Source: Robertmurraya andreesenii (lineage in GTDB: Bacteria; Bacillota; Bacilli; Bacillales; Cytobacillaceae). From it: DNA of 64,000 nt. The stretch covers positions 186,001 through 250,000 of the forward strand of contig NZ_JAUSTU010000002.1 in the NCBI RefSeq assembly GCF_030813005.1, in the 5' to 3' direction. Positions 6,979 through 16,155 of the stretch are shown here, piece by piece (positions within the stretch are counted from its first letter, which is position 1; each line of letters starts with the position of its first letter). A program made the translations under genes and the position numbers. A model generated the notes under the pieces. That model ran no database searches, had not been told where the DNA came from, and saw nothing but the letters and a program-made list of their open reading frames with translations.

Positions 6979-8289
6979 TTATGCATTTAAATCAGCAATA
7001 TAAGCCTCTTGAATCGCAACTCTTTCTTCCATGTCATTAACACGTTCAATATCTGCACCAAGATTTGCTAGCTTATGATGGAAGTTTACATAGCCACGGT
7101 CCAGGTGCTTCAGCTCTGTCACTCTCGTGGTTCCTTCTGCAACTAAGCCTGATAAAATCAAAGCAGCTGCAGCGCGAAGATCGGTAGCCGCTACTTCCGC
7201 TCCCTGAAGATTGGAAGGGCCATTTAAGATAACGGATCGACCTTCAATCTTGATATCTGCGTTCATTCTGCGGAATTCTTCGACATGCATGAAACGATTT
7301 TCAAAGACCGTTTCCGTAATCATGCTTGTTCCTTGGGCATTGAGTAACAACGCCATCATCTGTGATTGCATATCCGTTGGGAAGCCTGGATGTGGCATCG
7401 TTTTAATATCAACCGCTCTTAGGCGCTCAGGCCCCAGCACCCTTAGCCCTTCCGCTTCCTCTTCAAAAATAACTCCCATTTCCTCCATTTTTGCAATAAG
7501 GGAGGTTAAATGCTCAGGAACAGCTCCTTTGACAAGGACATTCCCACCTGTAATGGCAGCCGCTACCATGAAGGTACCTGCTTCAATACGATCAGGGATG
7601 ATCGTATGGTCTGCGCCAAATAGGACGTCGACACCTTCAATTCGAATCGTTCCTGTACCAGCACCGCGAACCTTTGCCCCCATTTTGTTGAGGAAATTGG
7701 CTAAATCAACAATCTCTGGTTCCTTCGCCACATTTTCTAAAATGGTTGTACCCTGTGCTAGGGTCGCAGCCATCATAATATTTTCCGTTGCTCCTACGCT
7801 CGGGAAATCCAAATAAATCTTAGCTCCATGAAGGCGGCCATCTACCTCTGCTTCAATAAAGCCGTTTCCAACCTTCACCGTTGCTCCCATTGCTTCAAAG
7901 CCTTTGAGATGTTGATCAATCGGCCTAGAACCAATGGCGCAACCACCTGGCAAGGCGACACGAGCACGGCCATTTCTTGCAAGTAGTGATCCCATAACTA
8001 AGACGGAAGCACGCATTTTTCGTACATATTCAAAGGGTGCTTCAATGTTTAACTCGCGTGATGCATCAACAGTGACTTCGTTATTTTTAAACTCCACATC
8101 GGCGTTTAAATAGCGTAATACTTCATTGATCGTGTACACATCGGAGAGAGTTGGTACATCCCGAATTACGCTTCTTCCGTCACTTGCTAATAATGTTGCG
8201 GCAATAACCGGCAAAACTGCATTCTTTGCTCCTTCTACTTTCACAGAACCGCTAAGCCTTCTACCGCCGCGGACGATGATTTTTTCCAA
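6979..8289 (-). CDS. murAA: UDP-N-acetylglucosamine 1-carboxyvinyltransferase, copy 1 (MurAA)
   Basis: Cytoplasmic enzyme of 436 residues that transfers enolpyruvyl from phosphoenolpyruvate to UDP-GlcNAc, the first committed step of peptidoglycan synthesis. The catalytic cysteine is in PGGCAIGSRPIDQH (about residue 117), and KNAVLPVIAA near residue 22 holds the conserved Lys-Asn. Two EPSP-synthase-like domains span the length. The start codon is TTG at 8289 with GGAGGGG six bases away. Its position next to spoIID and ywmB matches B. subtilis murAA, the essential copy; a second paralogue lies at 46952-48238. The fosfomycin target cysteine is present. Confidence 0.96.
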   Translation of the reverse strand: MEKIIVRGGRRLSGSVKVEGAKNAVLPVIAATLLASDGRSVIRDVPTLSDVYTINEVLRYLNADVEFKNNEVTVDASRELNIEAPFEYVRKMRASVLVMGSLLARNGRARVALPGGCAIGSRPIDQHLKGFEAMGATVKVGNGFIEAEVDGRLHGAKIYLDFPSVGATENIMMAATLAQGTTILENVAKEPEIVDLANFLNKMGAKVRGAGTGTIRIEGVDVLFGADHTIIPDRIEAGTFMVAAAITGGNVLVKGAVPEHLTSLIAKMEEMGVIFEEEAEGLRVLGPERLRAVDIKTMPHPGFPTDMQSQMMALLLNAQGTSMITETVFENRFMHVEEFRRMNADIKIEGRSVILNGPSNLQGAEVAATDLRAAAALILSGLVAEGTTRVTELKHLDRGYVNFHHKLANLGADIERVNDMEERVAIQEAYIADLNA

Positions 8290-8321
8290 GTGTATTCCCC
8301 TCCGCGTCCAATTTCTCTATA

Positions 8322-9068
8322 TTAATATTCAATCGTTATGATTGGTGTGCCAACTACGAGGGTCGTTTTGGCGCCTAATCCTTCTGCCCGAACTCCTAGC
8401 TGCAAATTCATGTTATTCTTGGTTGTCCTCAAACCATTGGCCAATAATGGCGAATAGGCAGATGTCGAGATAAAATTTGTTTCTTTTAGGGACTCCACTT
8501 CTACTGCCTGAAACTTGTCAAGTATCTTATTTACAGTAAAAGGCAAAGTCGTATTCATCTTATCATTGATTTCACCTTTTATACAAGAGAAAAATGTGGT
8601 ATTTCCACGAAAAATGTCAGAAATTTTCCTTGTTACATCTTCTTTAATAAATTGCTCTGTTTTTCCCGTAAAATTCTTGCCACGGGCTTCATAAATCATG
8701 TAAGTTTGTGGATTTTGTGTTGTGAGGGTAGATAAAACTTGAATGCTCTCTTCTATTCCTTCGGAAGACGTTCGAGAAGCGATGGCTTGCCACTTTTTAG
8801 CGTCAGAGGAAATCCTCCATGTCCAATCTGGAAAATTCTTTTTGAGCTGCTCGACATGCTTTTGTACATCCTCTAGCCGTTTTGTTTCATATTTTTCCCT
8901 TGCGTGTAGAGACCATCCATTGATATCTATATTCTCACTTTCTAAAATTGTCACTAGTGTCAATAGGTCCTGATTCTCGTTTGCGATCGCTATTTTCCCA
9001 TTTACATACAGCAAAAGAACTCCAATAATACCAATTGATGTGAATAATGCAATGATTTTTTTCCCCAT
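8322..9068 (-). CDS. ywmB: YwmB family protein (TATA-box-binding-like fold, DUF1779)
   Basis: Protein of 248 residues with an N-terminal signal/anchor segment (KIIALFTSIGIIGVLLLYV, about residues 4-22), so probably extracytoplasmic. Length and location immediately upstream of murAA, with a 32-base gap, match B. subtilis YwmB (247 residues). The family was named from a structure resembling the TATA-binding protein fold; I know of no established function. GGGGAGG precedes the ATG by about seven bases. The tight linkage to murAA suggests a cell-envelope role, but this is inference. Confidence 0.88.
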   Translation of the reverse strand: MGKKIIALFTSIGIIGVLLLYVNGKIAIANENQDLLTLVTILESENIDINGWSLHAREKYETKRLEDVQKHVEQLKKNFPDWTWRISSDAKKWQAIASRTSSEGIEESIQVLSTLTTQNPQTYMIYEARGKNFTGKTEQFIKEDVTRKISDIFRGNTTFFSCIKGEINDKMNTTLPFTVNKILDKFQAVEVESLKETNFISTSAYSPLLANGLRTTKNNMNLQLGVRAEGLGAKTTLVVGTPIITIEY

Positions 9069-9289
9069 TTTGTATTCCTCCCCTTAGTATCATTGTTACC
9101 AAGGCGAGACAGAGCATACAAAAAACGAGTCGTCAGTTTTTGACAATATCCCAATTGTCGGATTTATTCACACAAAGAGAATTGTACCGAATATCCTCAT
9201 AATTAGAAAAGGTATGAAGGCCTATCTTTACTAGATATTTTCCCTTTTAATACAAGCTATAAGCCCTGACTTCTATAGGAATTTACCCC

Positions 9290-9526
9290 TTATTGGAATA
9301 TCATGGGTAACTGCTGTGACCATAGTAAGTAATCGAGGAAAAAATTACTGACGGTTGAACCGATGACAATGGATAATAATATAAAAAGTACCCGTGCTTG
9401 GAATACATGGTTTCCCCGAAGCAATTTTTCGTAATTTATGCTTTGTAATGCCCACCATGCGATCGCAATAAAAACTAGGTGGGAAATAATGCTGATTAAA
9501 GCTTGGTGCCCAAAGCTTGAGACCAT
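9290..9526 (-). CDS. ywzB: YwzB family small membrane protein (DUF1146)
   Basis: Membrane protein of 78 residues with two hydrophobic segments (about residues 9-27 and 44-66). It matches the YwzB/DUF1146 family, found in Bacillales between the ATP synthase region and ywmB-murAA. Function unknown. The ATG at 9526 has GGAGGG eight bases upstream. A second, overlapping short frame starting at 9533 is a shadow. Here the nuo operon, absent from B. subtilis, has come to lie between ywzB and atpC. Confidence 0.85.
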   Translation of the reverse strand: MVSSFGHQALISIISHLVFIAIAWWALQSINYEKLLRGNHVFQARVLFILLSIVIGSTVSNFFLDYLLWSQQLPMIFQ

Positions 9527-9660
9527 GGACCATCCCTCCTTTGGTATGTAATAAAGGATGCCTCCCTATTTGACGAATATGCAGTGGAAAGGTTTCACGA
9601 TTGACTGGAAAGAAGATCGACTTTTAATTGGACTGGGTTTGACAATATTCTTACTCCATA

Positions 9661-9692
9661 GAAAAAGAAGGGGCCCCTTTTCCCCTTCTTTT
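9661..9692 (-). terminator. Terminator of the nuo operon
   Basis: AAAGAAGGGG and CCCCTTCTTT around an eight-base loop, ending in T-rich sequence on the minus strand, about 50 bases after nuoN. Confidence 0.85.
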
Positions 9693-9739
9693 CACGAACT
9701 ATATAGAACCCCTTGTTTAATCTGACTCCCCCCGTCAGA

Positions 9740-11272
9740 CTACTTTAAAAAATCATTAAAGCCATTGAAATTCGTATGGAAGAAATCCAACGCGGTGTTC
9801 GGGAATAGACCAAAGAAAATGGTTGCAATGACGCAAAGCCCGATCACGACGCCAATTCCAGCTGGCATTTTTGTTTTTTCGGTTGGCACTTCGATAGCAG
9901 ATGGTCTGAAGAAGATCTGCGTTAAAATACCGAAATAATAGAAATACGATACGACCGTTGTTGCGATCATGACGGAAGCTAGTACATAATGGGCTGGCTC
10001 TTGAATTAAAGCCCCCATGAAGATATTCAGCTTCCCGATAAAGCCTGCTGTTCCTGGAATTCCGGCTAGTGAGAGGATGAATACTCCCATAGCAACAGCT
10101 AGCCATGGTGACCTCTGATACAATCCGGCAAACTGACCGATATCTTCGTTGTCTGTTTTCTCCGTCATCAGCTGAATCACTGCGAATGCCCCTAAGTTCA
10201 TAAATAGGTATGCTCCTAAATAGAACCATAACGCATCAAACATGAATGTCGAAAGGGCAGTTACTGCGACAAGCAGGTAACCTGCATGTGCGATGCTTGA
10301 GTATGCAAATAATCGCTTTATATTTCGTTGTCTTAAGGCGATGACATTTCCAATAATCATCGTTGCTCCAGCAAGGACAGCAATGTAATCTTGAACCGAG
10401 ATTAATAGACGTGTAGTCGCATCGACGCCAGACGCTCCTGCTGGTGTATTCAAGTAAATAACCAAGATTACACGGAGGACAATGACAAAGCCTGCTGTCT
10501 TGGAAACAACGCTTAAGAAGGCTGTAACAGGCGTTGCTGCCCCCTGATACACATCCGGTGCCCACATATGATAAGGAACGGTTGCCAGTTTAAAGGATAA
10601 GCCGACAAAAATCATGAAAAAGGCGAGGCCAAGCAGGTAAATATATTGTGAATCCGCAAGATTCGGCAGACTAGCAGCCATTTCAATTAGGTTTGTCGTA
10701 CCCGTTAACCCGTACACATAGCTCATTCCAAACAGCGTGATCGCCGTTGAAATACTGCCATTAATCACATATTTCATCGCTGATTCATTGGAAGGCAAAT
10801 GCTTTTTCCTGATTCCTGCAAGTATATAAGAGGAAAGAGAAAGAAGCTCCAATCCAATAAATAGCGTGATTAAGTCCCCACTTGAAGCCATCATCATCGT
10901 ACCGAGGAGTCCTGCCAGTAGAAGATAGTAGAATTCCCCTTTAAATTCTTCCATCTCTTCCTTCGGCTTATAGCTCACGGCTAAAATCATGACGAGGGCT
11001 GCGCCAAGTAATAAGAGAATCTTAAAGGCTTTGGCAAAAGAATCGAGTCTAAAAGTATCGTATAGAATCGATATTGGCTCTAATTCTATTAAATTGATGA
11101 GCGCTCCGAGAGCTACTAAAATCCCCGCAAAGCCAATCCAGCCCAAGATTCTTCGATTAAAATGCTTTGGTGCAAACAGGTCGACAATGGATAGAATGGT
11201 CGCAACACCTAGAATGATAAACTCCGGTGCCATCGCACCCCATTCAAATGACAAAATTGTATCTAAATCCAT
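9740..11272 (-). CDS. nuoN: NADH-quinone oxidoreductase-type subunit N (NuoN)
   Basis: Antiporter-like proton-pumping membrane subunit of respiratory complex I, 510 residues with about 14 transmembrane helices. Members carry a buried Lys/Glu chain; here the FKLATVPYHMWAPDVYQGAATPVTAFLSV region (about residues 225-255) is the conserved antiporter motif, with Lys in TVPYHMWAPD helices. The later region KRLFAYSSIAHAGYLLVA is the second signature. It ends the nuo operon, six bases after nuoM. Start ATG 11272 has GGGGG upstream. Complex I membrane arm function is inferred from family. Confidence 0.96.
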   Translation of the reverse strand: MDLDTILSFEWGAMAPEFIILGVATILSIVDLFAPKHFNRRILGWIGFAGILVALGALINLIELEPISILYDTFRLDSFAKAFKILLLLGAALVMILAVSYKPKEEMEEFKGEFYYLLLAGLLGTMMMASSGDLITLFIGLELLSLSSYILAGIRKKHLPSNESAMKYVINGSISTAITLFGMSYVYGLTGTTNLIEMAASLPNLADSQYIYLLGLAFFMIFVGLSFKLATVPYHMWAPDVYQGAATPVTAFLSVVSKTAGFVIVLRVILVIYLNTPAGASGVDATTRLLISVQDYIAVLAGATMIIGNVIALRQRNIKRLFAYSSIAHAGYLLVAVTALSTFMFDALWFYLGAYLFMNLGAFAVIQLMTEKTDNEDIGQFAGLYQRSPWLAVAMGVFILSLAGIPGTAGFIGKLNIFMGALIQEPAHYVLASVMIATTVVSYFYYFGILTQIFFRPSAIEVPTEKTKMPAGIGVVIGLCVIATIFFGLFPNTALDFFHTNFNGFNDFLK

Positions 11273-11277
11273 TCAAA

Positions 11278-12789
11278 TCAACCCCCTAACCCAAGCATGA
11301 TAGTCTCAAGTGTGGCTTGCAATGGCTCGCTTAGTACACTTGGGTATACGCCAATCAACACAATCAGCGCCGTTAATACTAAAACTGGCACAAATTCTGC
11401 TGCTTTCAAATCAGTAACTCCAGCAAATTCACGATGAGCTTTGCCGTAGGTTATGCCCAGTGTGGCACGCAATAAATAGACAGCTGTCATAATGATTCCA
11501 ATACATCCGATGGCCGCTAAGATTGGCATTTCCTCAAACAATCCAAGGAAGGCCATGAACTCACTGACAAACCCTGACATGCCTGGTAGACCAAGTGATG
11601 CCATTGCCCCAGCTAACAAGAATCCCGCTGTAAGTGGCATCCCTTTTGCCATTCCACCTAGGTTCATAATGGTGGATGTATGGAAACGCTCGTAGAATAC
11701 ACCGACAAGGAAGAAGAGCAAGGCAGAAATTAACCCGTGGGAAACGACCTGGAAAATCGCTCCTTGAATCCCTGCTTCATTTAATGCTCCTACTCCCATC
11801 AAGACAATTCCCATATGGGAAATCGACGAATAGGCGAGAACCATTTTGAAATCCTCCTGCAAAAATGCAAGGAAGGCTCCGTATAAAAGATTGACAACTC
11901 CAAGGATAACTATCAGCACCGCAAGCGATTCAAACTGCTCTGGGAAAATCCCCATTCCAAAGCGAATCAAACCGAACGCACCAATTTTTAGTAGAACCCC
12001 AGAGTGGAGCATGACGATGGATGGTGGTGCCTGAACGTGCACGCGAAGCATCCATGTATGCAATGGGAAGATGGGCAGCTTCACACCGAAGGCGATGAGA
12101 AGAGCAATCATCAATCCCATTTTTAATGAATCAGAAAAAGGCGAAACCGTTGCTGGATCCTCCATCGCCATGATTTTTGCCAGCGCCTCAATATTGGAGG
12201 TGCCTGTTCTGGCAAACAGAACCATGATGACAATCAATAGAATCGCAGAACCGAGGCCATTATAGATTAAATAACTATAAGCCGCCTTTTCTTTTTCAAA
12301 ATAACCCCATTTTCCGATTAGGAAGAACATCGGAATCATCGTAATTTCAAAGAAAATGAAGAATAAGATTAAGTTTTGAGCCACAAAGACACCGAGCATT
12401 CCGATCTCAAGAAGTAGGAAGAGCATAAAATAGCCTTTCCATTCTTTCTTAATATGAATGGAGGCAATCGCTGCAAGTGTCGATAACACCGCTGTTAAGA
12501 CGATTAAGATGAGGGAAAATCCATTCAATCCCAGCTCATAATCAATCTTAAACAAGCCCATTTCAGCAAAATCGCCAAAGTGGATCCAATTCACCTTCAC
12601 ATCGTACTGATCGATGTTCCCTCCACCTAAATGTTGAAAAAAGGCAAAGAGCGATAAGACGAGCGCTGGCAAGGTTGCCAAAAAACCAACAAACTTAATA
12701 TTGGATTCCTGTGTCTTTGGCAAGAAGGCAAGCACCAGGATTCCTACTAAAGGGGAGAAGACTAAGATGGATAAAAAGAACTCATTCAT
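11278..12789 (-). CDS. nuoM: NADH-quinone oxidoreductase-type subunit M (NuoM)
   Basis: Antiporter-like membrane subunit of complex I, 503 residues, about 14 helices. The conserved Glu of the family is in the FFFEITMIPMFFLIGKWG region (about residue 150), and Lys in KLPIFPLHTWMLRVHVQAPP (about 240). KMVLAYSSISHMGIVLMG is the typical later signature. The ATG at 12789 overlaps the stop of nuoL by four bases (ATGA), so translation is probably coupled. GGGGGG lies upstream. Part of the 11-gene nuoABCDHIJKLMN operon. Confidence 0.96.
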   Translation of the reverse strand: MNEFFLSILVFSPLVGILVLAFLPKTQESNIKFVGFLATLPALVLSLFAFFQHLGGGNIDQYDVKVNWIHFGDFAEMGLFKIDYELGLNGFSLILIVLTAVLSTLAAIASIHIKKEWKGYFMLFLLLEIGMLGVFVAQNLILFFIFFEITMIPMFFLIGKWGYFEKEKAAYSYLIYNGLGSAILLIVIMVLFARTGTSNIEALAKIMAMEDPATVSPFSDSLKMGLMIALLIAFGVKLPIFPLHTWMLRVHVQAPPSIVMLHSGVLLKIGAFGLIRFGMGIFPEQFESLAVLIVILGVVNLLYGAFLAFLQEDFKMVLAYSSISHMGIVLMGVGALNEAGIQGAIFQVVSHGLISALLFFLVGVFYERFHTSTIMNLGGMAKGMPLTAGFLLAGAMASLGLPGMSGFVSEFMAFLGLFEEMPILAAIGCIGIIMTAVYLLRATLGITYGKAHREFAGVTDLKAAEFVPVLVLTALIVLIGVYPSVLSEPLQATLETIMLGLGG

Positions 12790-14651
12790 TTTAAGTACCC
12801 CCCTGTTAATGCATAAATGACGATTAAGACGGCTAGACCAACAAAGGCAAATGTACCGTACGTTTGGATTTGACCGTTTTGGATTTTTGAGCCGATTTTT
12901 CCAAAGCCTTGAACGATTCCGGCAACCGTCTTGACGAGTCCCTCTACAATAAAGGCCTCAATATAGCTAAGGAAGACAGAAAAGAATTTCGTTGCTTTGA
13001 CAACGGTCACGCCGTACAGCTCATCCATGTAGTATTTGTTGTATAGCAGCTTATAGGTGTATGGCGCTCGAGATGAAAGCCAATCTCTTGAAAGTGTCCT
13101 CTTTCCATACATGAGCCATGCTAGGAAAATTCCAAGCAAGGAAACAACCGTTGCGACGATCATAATCCAGGCTGGTCCTTCAATATGACCGTGTCCAAGA
13201 GCTGCATTTCCTTCTACAAGCCAATCTCCAAGGAATGTGCCAAACCAAGGAGTGTTCACGTAGCCCGCGACAACAGCAAGGATTCCCAGGACAATCATTG
13301 GGAACGTCATCATAGCTGGTGATTCATGCACATTCTTCATGTTGCTACGTGCTTCTCCCGTGAACACCATGAAGAAAAGGCGGAACATATAGAATGCAGT
13401 GAAGAAGGCAGCGACAACAGCTAGCCAGAACAGAGCGGTATTGCCATGTGCCCAGGCTGCAATTAAGATTTCATCCTTACTGAAGAAGCCAGAGAACAGT
13501 GGAACGCCACTAATCGCCAGTGTTCCAATCAGGAAGAGCGGACCCGTTAGACGCAGCTTTTTCCATAGTCCACCCATCTCTTCGATGTTCTGAGTGTGGA
13601 CAGCATGGATTACACTACCAGCAGCAAGGAACAATAGGGCTTTGAAGAAAGCATGGGTCATTAAGTGGAAAACCCCTGCTACATAGCCAGCCGAACCGAG
13701 CGCGAGCATCATATAGCCAAGCTGTGAAACCGTCGAGTAGGCTAGTACTCTTTTAATATCCGTTTGGACGAGGCCAATGCTCGCGGCAAATATTGCTGTA
13801 ATGGCTCCAACGACCGCAATGGTCAAGAGTGCTGTCTTGCTCGCTGTAAAGAGCGGGAACAATGCAGCGACTAAATAAACCCCTGCTGCAACCATCGTAG
13901 CAGCGTGAATTAAAGCCGATACAGGTGTTGGACCTTCCATAGCATCCGGAAGCCAAGTATGAAGTGGAAACTGACCAGATTTCCCGACAGCTCCAATGAA
14001 AATTAGAATCGCCGTAAGGGTAATCATTCCTGCAGAAACGGCTCCATTTTCAACAGCGAGGAAAATCTCATCATACTCGAAGCTGCCCACCTGCCAGAAT
14101 AATAGAATCATTCCGATAAGAAGGCCGACATCTCCGATTCTTGTCATGATAAAAGCCTTTTTGGCAGCGGCCTTCGCTTCCTCTTTGTAAAAATAGAAAC
14201 CAATTAAGAGGAAGGACCCGACGCCAACAAGCTCCCAGAAGATATACGTTTGCAATAGGTTCGGGGAAAGAACAAGCCCTAGCATTGCAAAGGTAAACAA
14301 TCCTAAATAAGCGTAAAAAATGTGAAAGCGATCATCACCGTGCATGTAGCCCTTTGAGTAGGTATGTACGAGAAAGCTGACAAGCGATACGATGACGAGC
14401 ATTAATGCATTTAACTGATTGACTTCAAAACCCGCTGTTAATTGAACATCCCCTATTGAAAGCCAATTTGCTTCGGCTTTAAACGTCGGGTGGTTGAAGC
14501 GGTCAAACAACACCACCAAGGAATAGATGAAAGCTGCGAGCGTGAAGAAGATGCCAATATAAGCACTCGTTTCTTTCATCTTCTTCCCAAATAGAAGAAG
14601 GAACAAAAATGAGAAAAGCGGGAAAAGCGGTATGATCCATGCATTCTCCAT
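12786..14651 (-). CDS. nuoL: NADH-quinone oxidoreductase-type subunit L (NuoL)
   Basis: Largest antiporter-like membrane subunit of complex I, about 621 residues, with the lateral amphipathic helix and final helix at the C-terminus typical of NuoL. Signatures: FWELVGVGSFLLIGFYF (conserved Glu, about residue 145), KSGQFPLHTWLPDAMEGPTPVSALIHAATMVAAGVYL (about 225-260, conserved Lys, Pro and His) and KRVLAYSTVSQLGYMM. Three in-frame starts lie together: GTG 14660, TTG 14654 and ATG 14651, behind AAAGGGGAT. I give the ATG, which matches the homologous start MENAW; the choice changes only three residues. A 140-base gap separates it from nuoK. Confidence 0.95.
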   Translation of the reverse strand: MENAWIIPLFPLFSFLFLLLFGKKMKETSAYIGIFFTLAAFIYSLVVLFDRFNHPTFKAEANWLSIGDVQLTAGFEVNQLNALMLVIVSLVSFLVHTYSKGYMHGDDRFHIFYAYLGLFTFAMLGLVLSPNLLQTYIFWELVGVGSFLLIGFYFYKEEAKAAAKKAFIMTRIGDVGLLIGMILLFWQVGSFEYDEIFLAVENGAVSAGMITLTAILIFIGAVGKSGQFPLHTWLPDAMEGPTPVSALIHAATMVAAGVYLVAALFPLFTASKTALLTIAVVGAITAIFAASIGLVQTDIKRVLAYSTVSQLGYMMLALGSAGYVAGVFHLMTHAFFKALLFLAAGSVIHAVHTQNIEEMGGLWKKLRLTGPLFLIGTLAISGVPLFSGFFSKDEILIAAWAHGNTALFWLAVVAAFFTAFYMFRLFFMVFTGEARSNMKNVHESPAMMTFPMIVLGILAVVAGYVNTPWFGTFLGDWLVEGNAALGHGHIEGPAWIMIVATVVSLLGIFLAWLMYGKRTLSRDWLSSRAPYTYKLLYNKYYMDELYGVTVVKATKFFSVFLSYIEAFIVEGLVKTVAGIVQGFGKIGSKIQNGQIQTYGTFAFVGLAVLIVIYALTGGYLK

Positions 14652-14699
14652 CAATATCACAATCCCCTTTTAGAACACGCTGCCTGGTTGTTAGCCCAA

Positions 14700-14792
14700 G
14701 CTTTCGCGCGTTTGATTGAGGCCTGCAGCAAGCAGGTCTTAGTTTTTGAGAAAGGCTCTATTCTCAATCATTGTTGCTATTGAGAGCAGAGT
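14700..14792 (-). other. Intercistronic hairpin region between nuoK and nuoL
   Basis: The only larger gap in the distal nuo operon besides nuoI-nuoH. CTCTGCTCTCAAT and ATTGAGAATAGAG form a near-perfect stem around a ten-base loop (about 14756-14792), directly after the nuoK stop. No T-run follows, so an mRNA processing or stability element is more likely than a terminator. Confidence 0.4.
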
Positions 14793-15107
14793 CTAGTTTT
14801 TCATCGAATTTATTTCATCGATATTTACAGTCTTGCGGTTTCGGTATAGGGCAATAAGTATTGCCAGACCTACGGCTGCTTCAGCGGCAGCTACCGCCAT
14901 GGCAAATAAGGCAAAGACTTGACCTGTGATCGAGGGTATCATGCCATATTTGCTAAAAGCCACAAGGTTAATGTTCACCGCATTGAGCATGAGCTCGACG
15001 GAAATCAGCACGATAACCGTGTTTCTTTTGGTCAATGCCCCATACAAACCAATGCAAAACAAAATTAACGCTAGTGTCAGGTAGGCTGAAACGGGAACTG
15101 AGCTCAT
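14793..15107 (-). CDS. nuoK: NADH-quinone oxidoreductase-type subunit K (NuoK)
   Basis: Small membrane subunit of complex I, 104 residues with three transmembrane helices. The two buried glutamates essential for pumping in the family are present in ISVELMLNAVNINLVAF (about residue 37) and AAAEAAVGLAILIALYR (about 73). The ATG at 15107 overlaps the nuoJ stop by four bases. Length equals the usual about 100 residues. Confidence 0.96.
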   Translation of the reverse strand: MSSVPVSAYLTLALILFCIGLYGALTKRNTVIVLISVELMLNAVNINLVAFSKYGMIPSITGQVFALFAMAVAAAEAAVGLAILIALYRNRKTVNIDEINSMKN

Positions 15108-15625
15108 TCCTTATTCGCCTCCTTTTCATCATCTTTCTTGGCTAACACAATCGCTCCAATTAGGGCCACGAGCAGCACAACAGAGGTGAGTTCAAAAGGA
15201 ATGATGTACTTTGTATACAGGGCCATTCCAATTTGCTCCACATTATTTACATGAAGCGTGCTTTCCTGTGGATTGAGGTCTAGATTGTAGATGCCAATAT
15301 AAACTGCAAAGGCAAAGCCTAATACCCCTAATAAAAGGAGAATTTTCCGTAGGCCTCCCCCTTTTGCCTCAGTTGTCTCGCGGTGGCGAGTCAGCATGAT
15401 TCCAAAGAGCATGATGATCGTAATCGACCCCGCATAAATAAGAATTTGAACGACTGCAACGAATTCAGCGGAAAGCATGACGAAAATGCCGGCAATGCTA
15501 ACAAAGGTCAAAATAAGTGCCACCACCATGTGGACCACCTTATTTAAATTGAGCAAAAGTACGCCGCCTATGACCGCCGTTATTGCAAGGATAATAAATG
15601 CTAGTAATTCACCTGAAAACGTCAT
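15104..15625 (-). CDS. nuoJ: NADH-quinone oxidoreductase-type subunit J (NuoJ)
   Basis: Membrane subunit of complex I, 173 residues with five hydrophobic helices. The third helix (about residues 55-80, VAVVQILIYAGSITIIMLFGIML) contains the conserved aromatic/glycine stretch that forms the pi-bulge linking quinone chemistry to pumping; here the usual EVLIYVGAI motif reads VQILIYAGSI. A short charged C-terminal tail follows. It overlaps nuoI and nuoK by four bases at each end, a sign of tight translational coupling. Confidence 0.95.
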   Translation of the reverse strand: MTFSGELLAFIILAITAVIGGVLLLNLNKVVHMVVALILTFVSIAGIFVMLSAEFVAVVQILIYAGSITIIMLFGIMLTRHRETTEAKGGGLRKILLLLGVLGFAFAVYIGIYNLDLNPQESTLHVNNVEQIGMALYTKYIIPFELTSVVLLVALIGAIVLAKKDDEKEANKE

Positions 15626-16041
15626 GGTTTATTCACCTTCCGAACATTCTCGTCATTTTCATCCAGCCATTCAAGGTTTTTGAATAGCTCATCACGGCTG
15701 TATTCAGCAAGCTCAAAGTTGTTGGTCATGACAATCGCTTCTGTTGGACATACCTCCGTACAAAGGTCACAGAGGATACAGATTTCAAAGTTAATATCGT
15801 ACGTATCAATAATTTTCTTTTTAATGGAAGGATCCGGGTGCTTTTTCCCCGTTAATTGAATGCAATCTGTTGGACAAATATTCGCACAGTTGTTGCAGAC
15901 AATACATTTCTCGGGATAGAACTTCTGGATGCCGCGGAAACGATCCGGCAGTGGAATTGGCTTCTTCGGATAATCGTAGGTCGGCTTTTCCTTCGTTAAG
16001 TTTTTAAGGGTATACTTTAAACCTTTCGCTAATCCAAGCAT
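15622..16041 (-). CDS. nuoI: NADH-quinone oxidoreductase-type subunit I (NuoI), 2x[4Fe-4S]
   Basis: Peripheral Fe-S subunit of complex I, 139 residues, carrying the N6a and N6b clusters. Two ferredoxin motifs are intact: CIVCNNCANICPTDC (about residues 46-60) and CILCDLCTEVCPTEA (about 91-105). In the absence of NuoEFG this subunit would be the entry point for electrons from an unidentified donor such as ferredoxin; this is inference from family knowledge of NuoEFG-less complexes. AAGGGGTG lies seven bases before the ATG. A 114-base gap separates it from nuoH. Confidence 0.96.
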   Translation of the reverse strand: MLGLAKGLKYTLKNLTKEKPTYDYPKKPIPLPDRFRGIQKFYPEKCIVCNNCANICPTDCIQLTGKKHPDPSIKKKIIDTYDINFEICILCDLCTEVCPTEAIVMTNNFELAEYSRDELFKNLEWLDENDENVRKVNKP

Positions 16042-16083
16042 GTTTTTTCACCCCTTATGTGAAAGTGTTCATCTTCCCTTTTG

Positions 16084-16140
16084 CGTGTCCACCCCACGTG
16101 GACACTTTCGGCATTTTGTCCACGGATGGTACCAGGTACC
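16084..16140 (-). repeat. GGTACCTGGTACC-type intergenic repeat, copy 1
   Basis: On the minus strand GGTACCTGGTACC, three bases, CGTGGAC, a variable stretch and then GTGGACAC. The same order recurs at 32974-33034. This copy sits between nuoH and nuoI inside the operon, and its right part also makes a hairpin (GTGTCCA/TGGACAC). Confidence 0.65.
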
Positions 16141-16155
16141 TTTTTGAACTGTGGT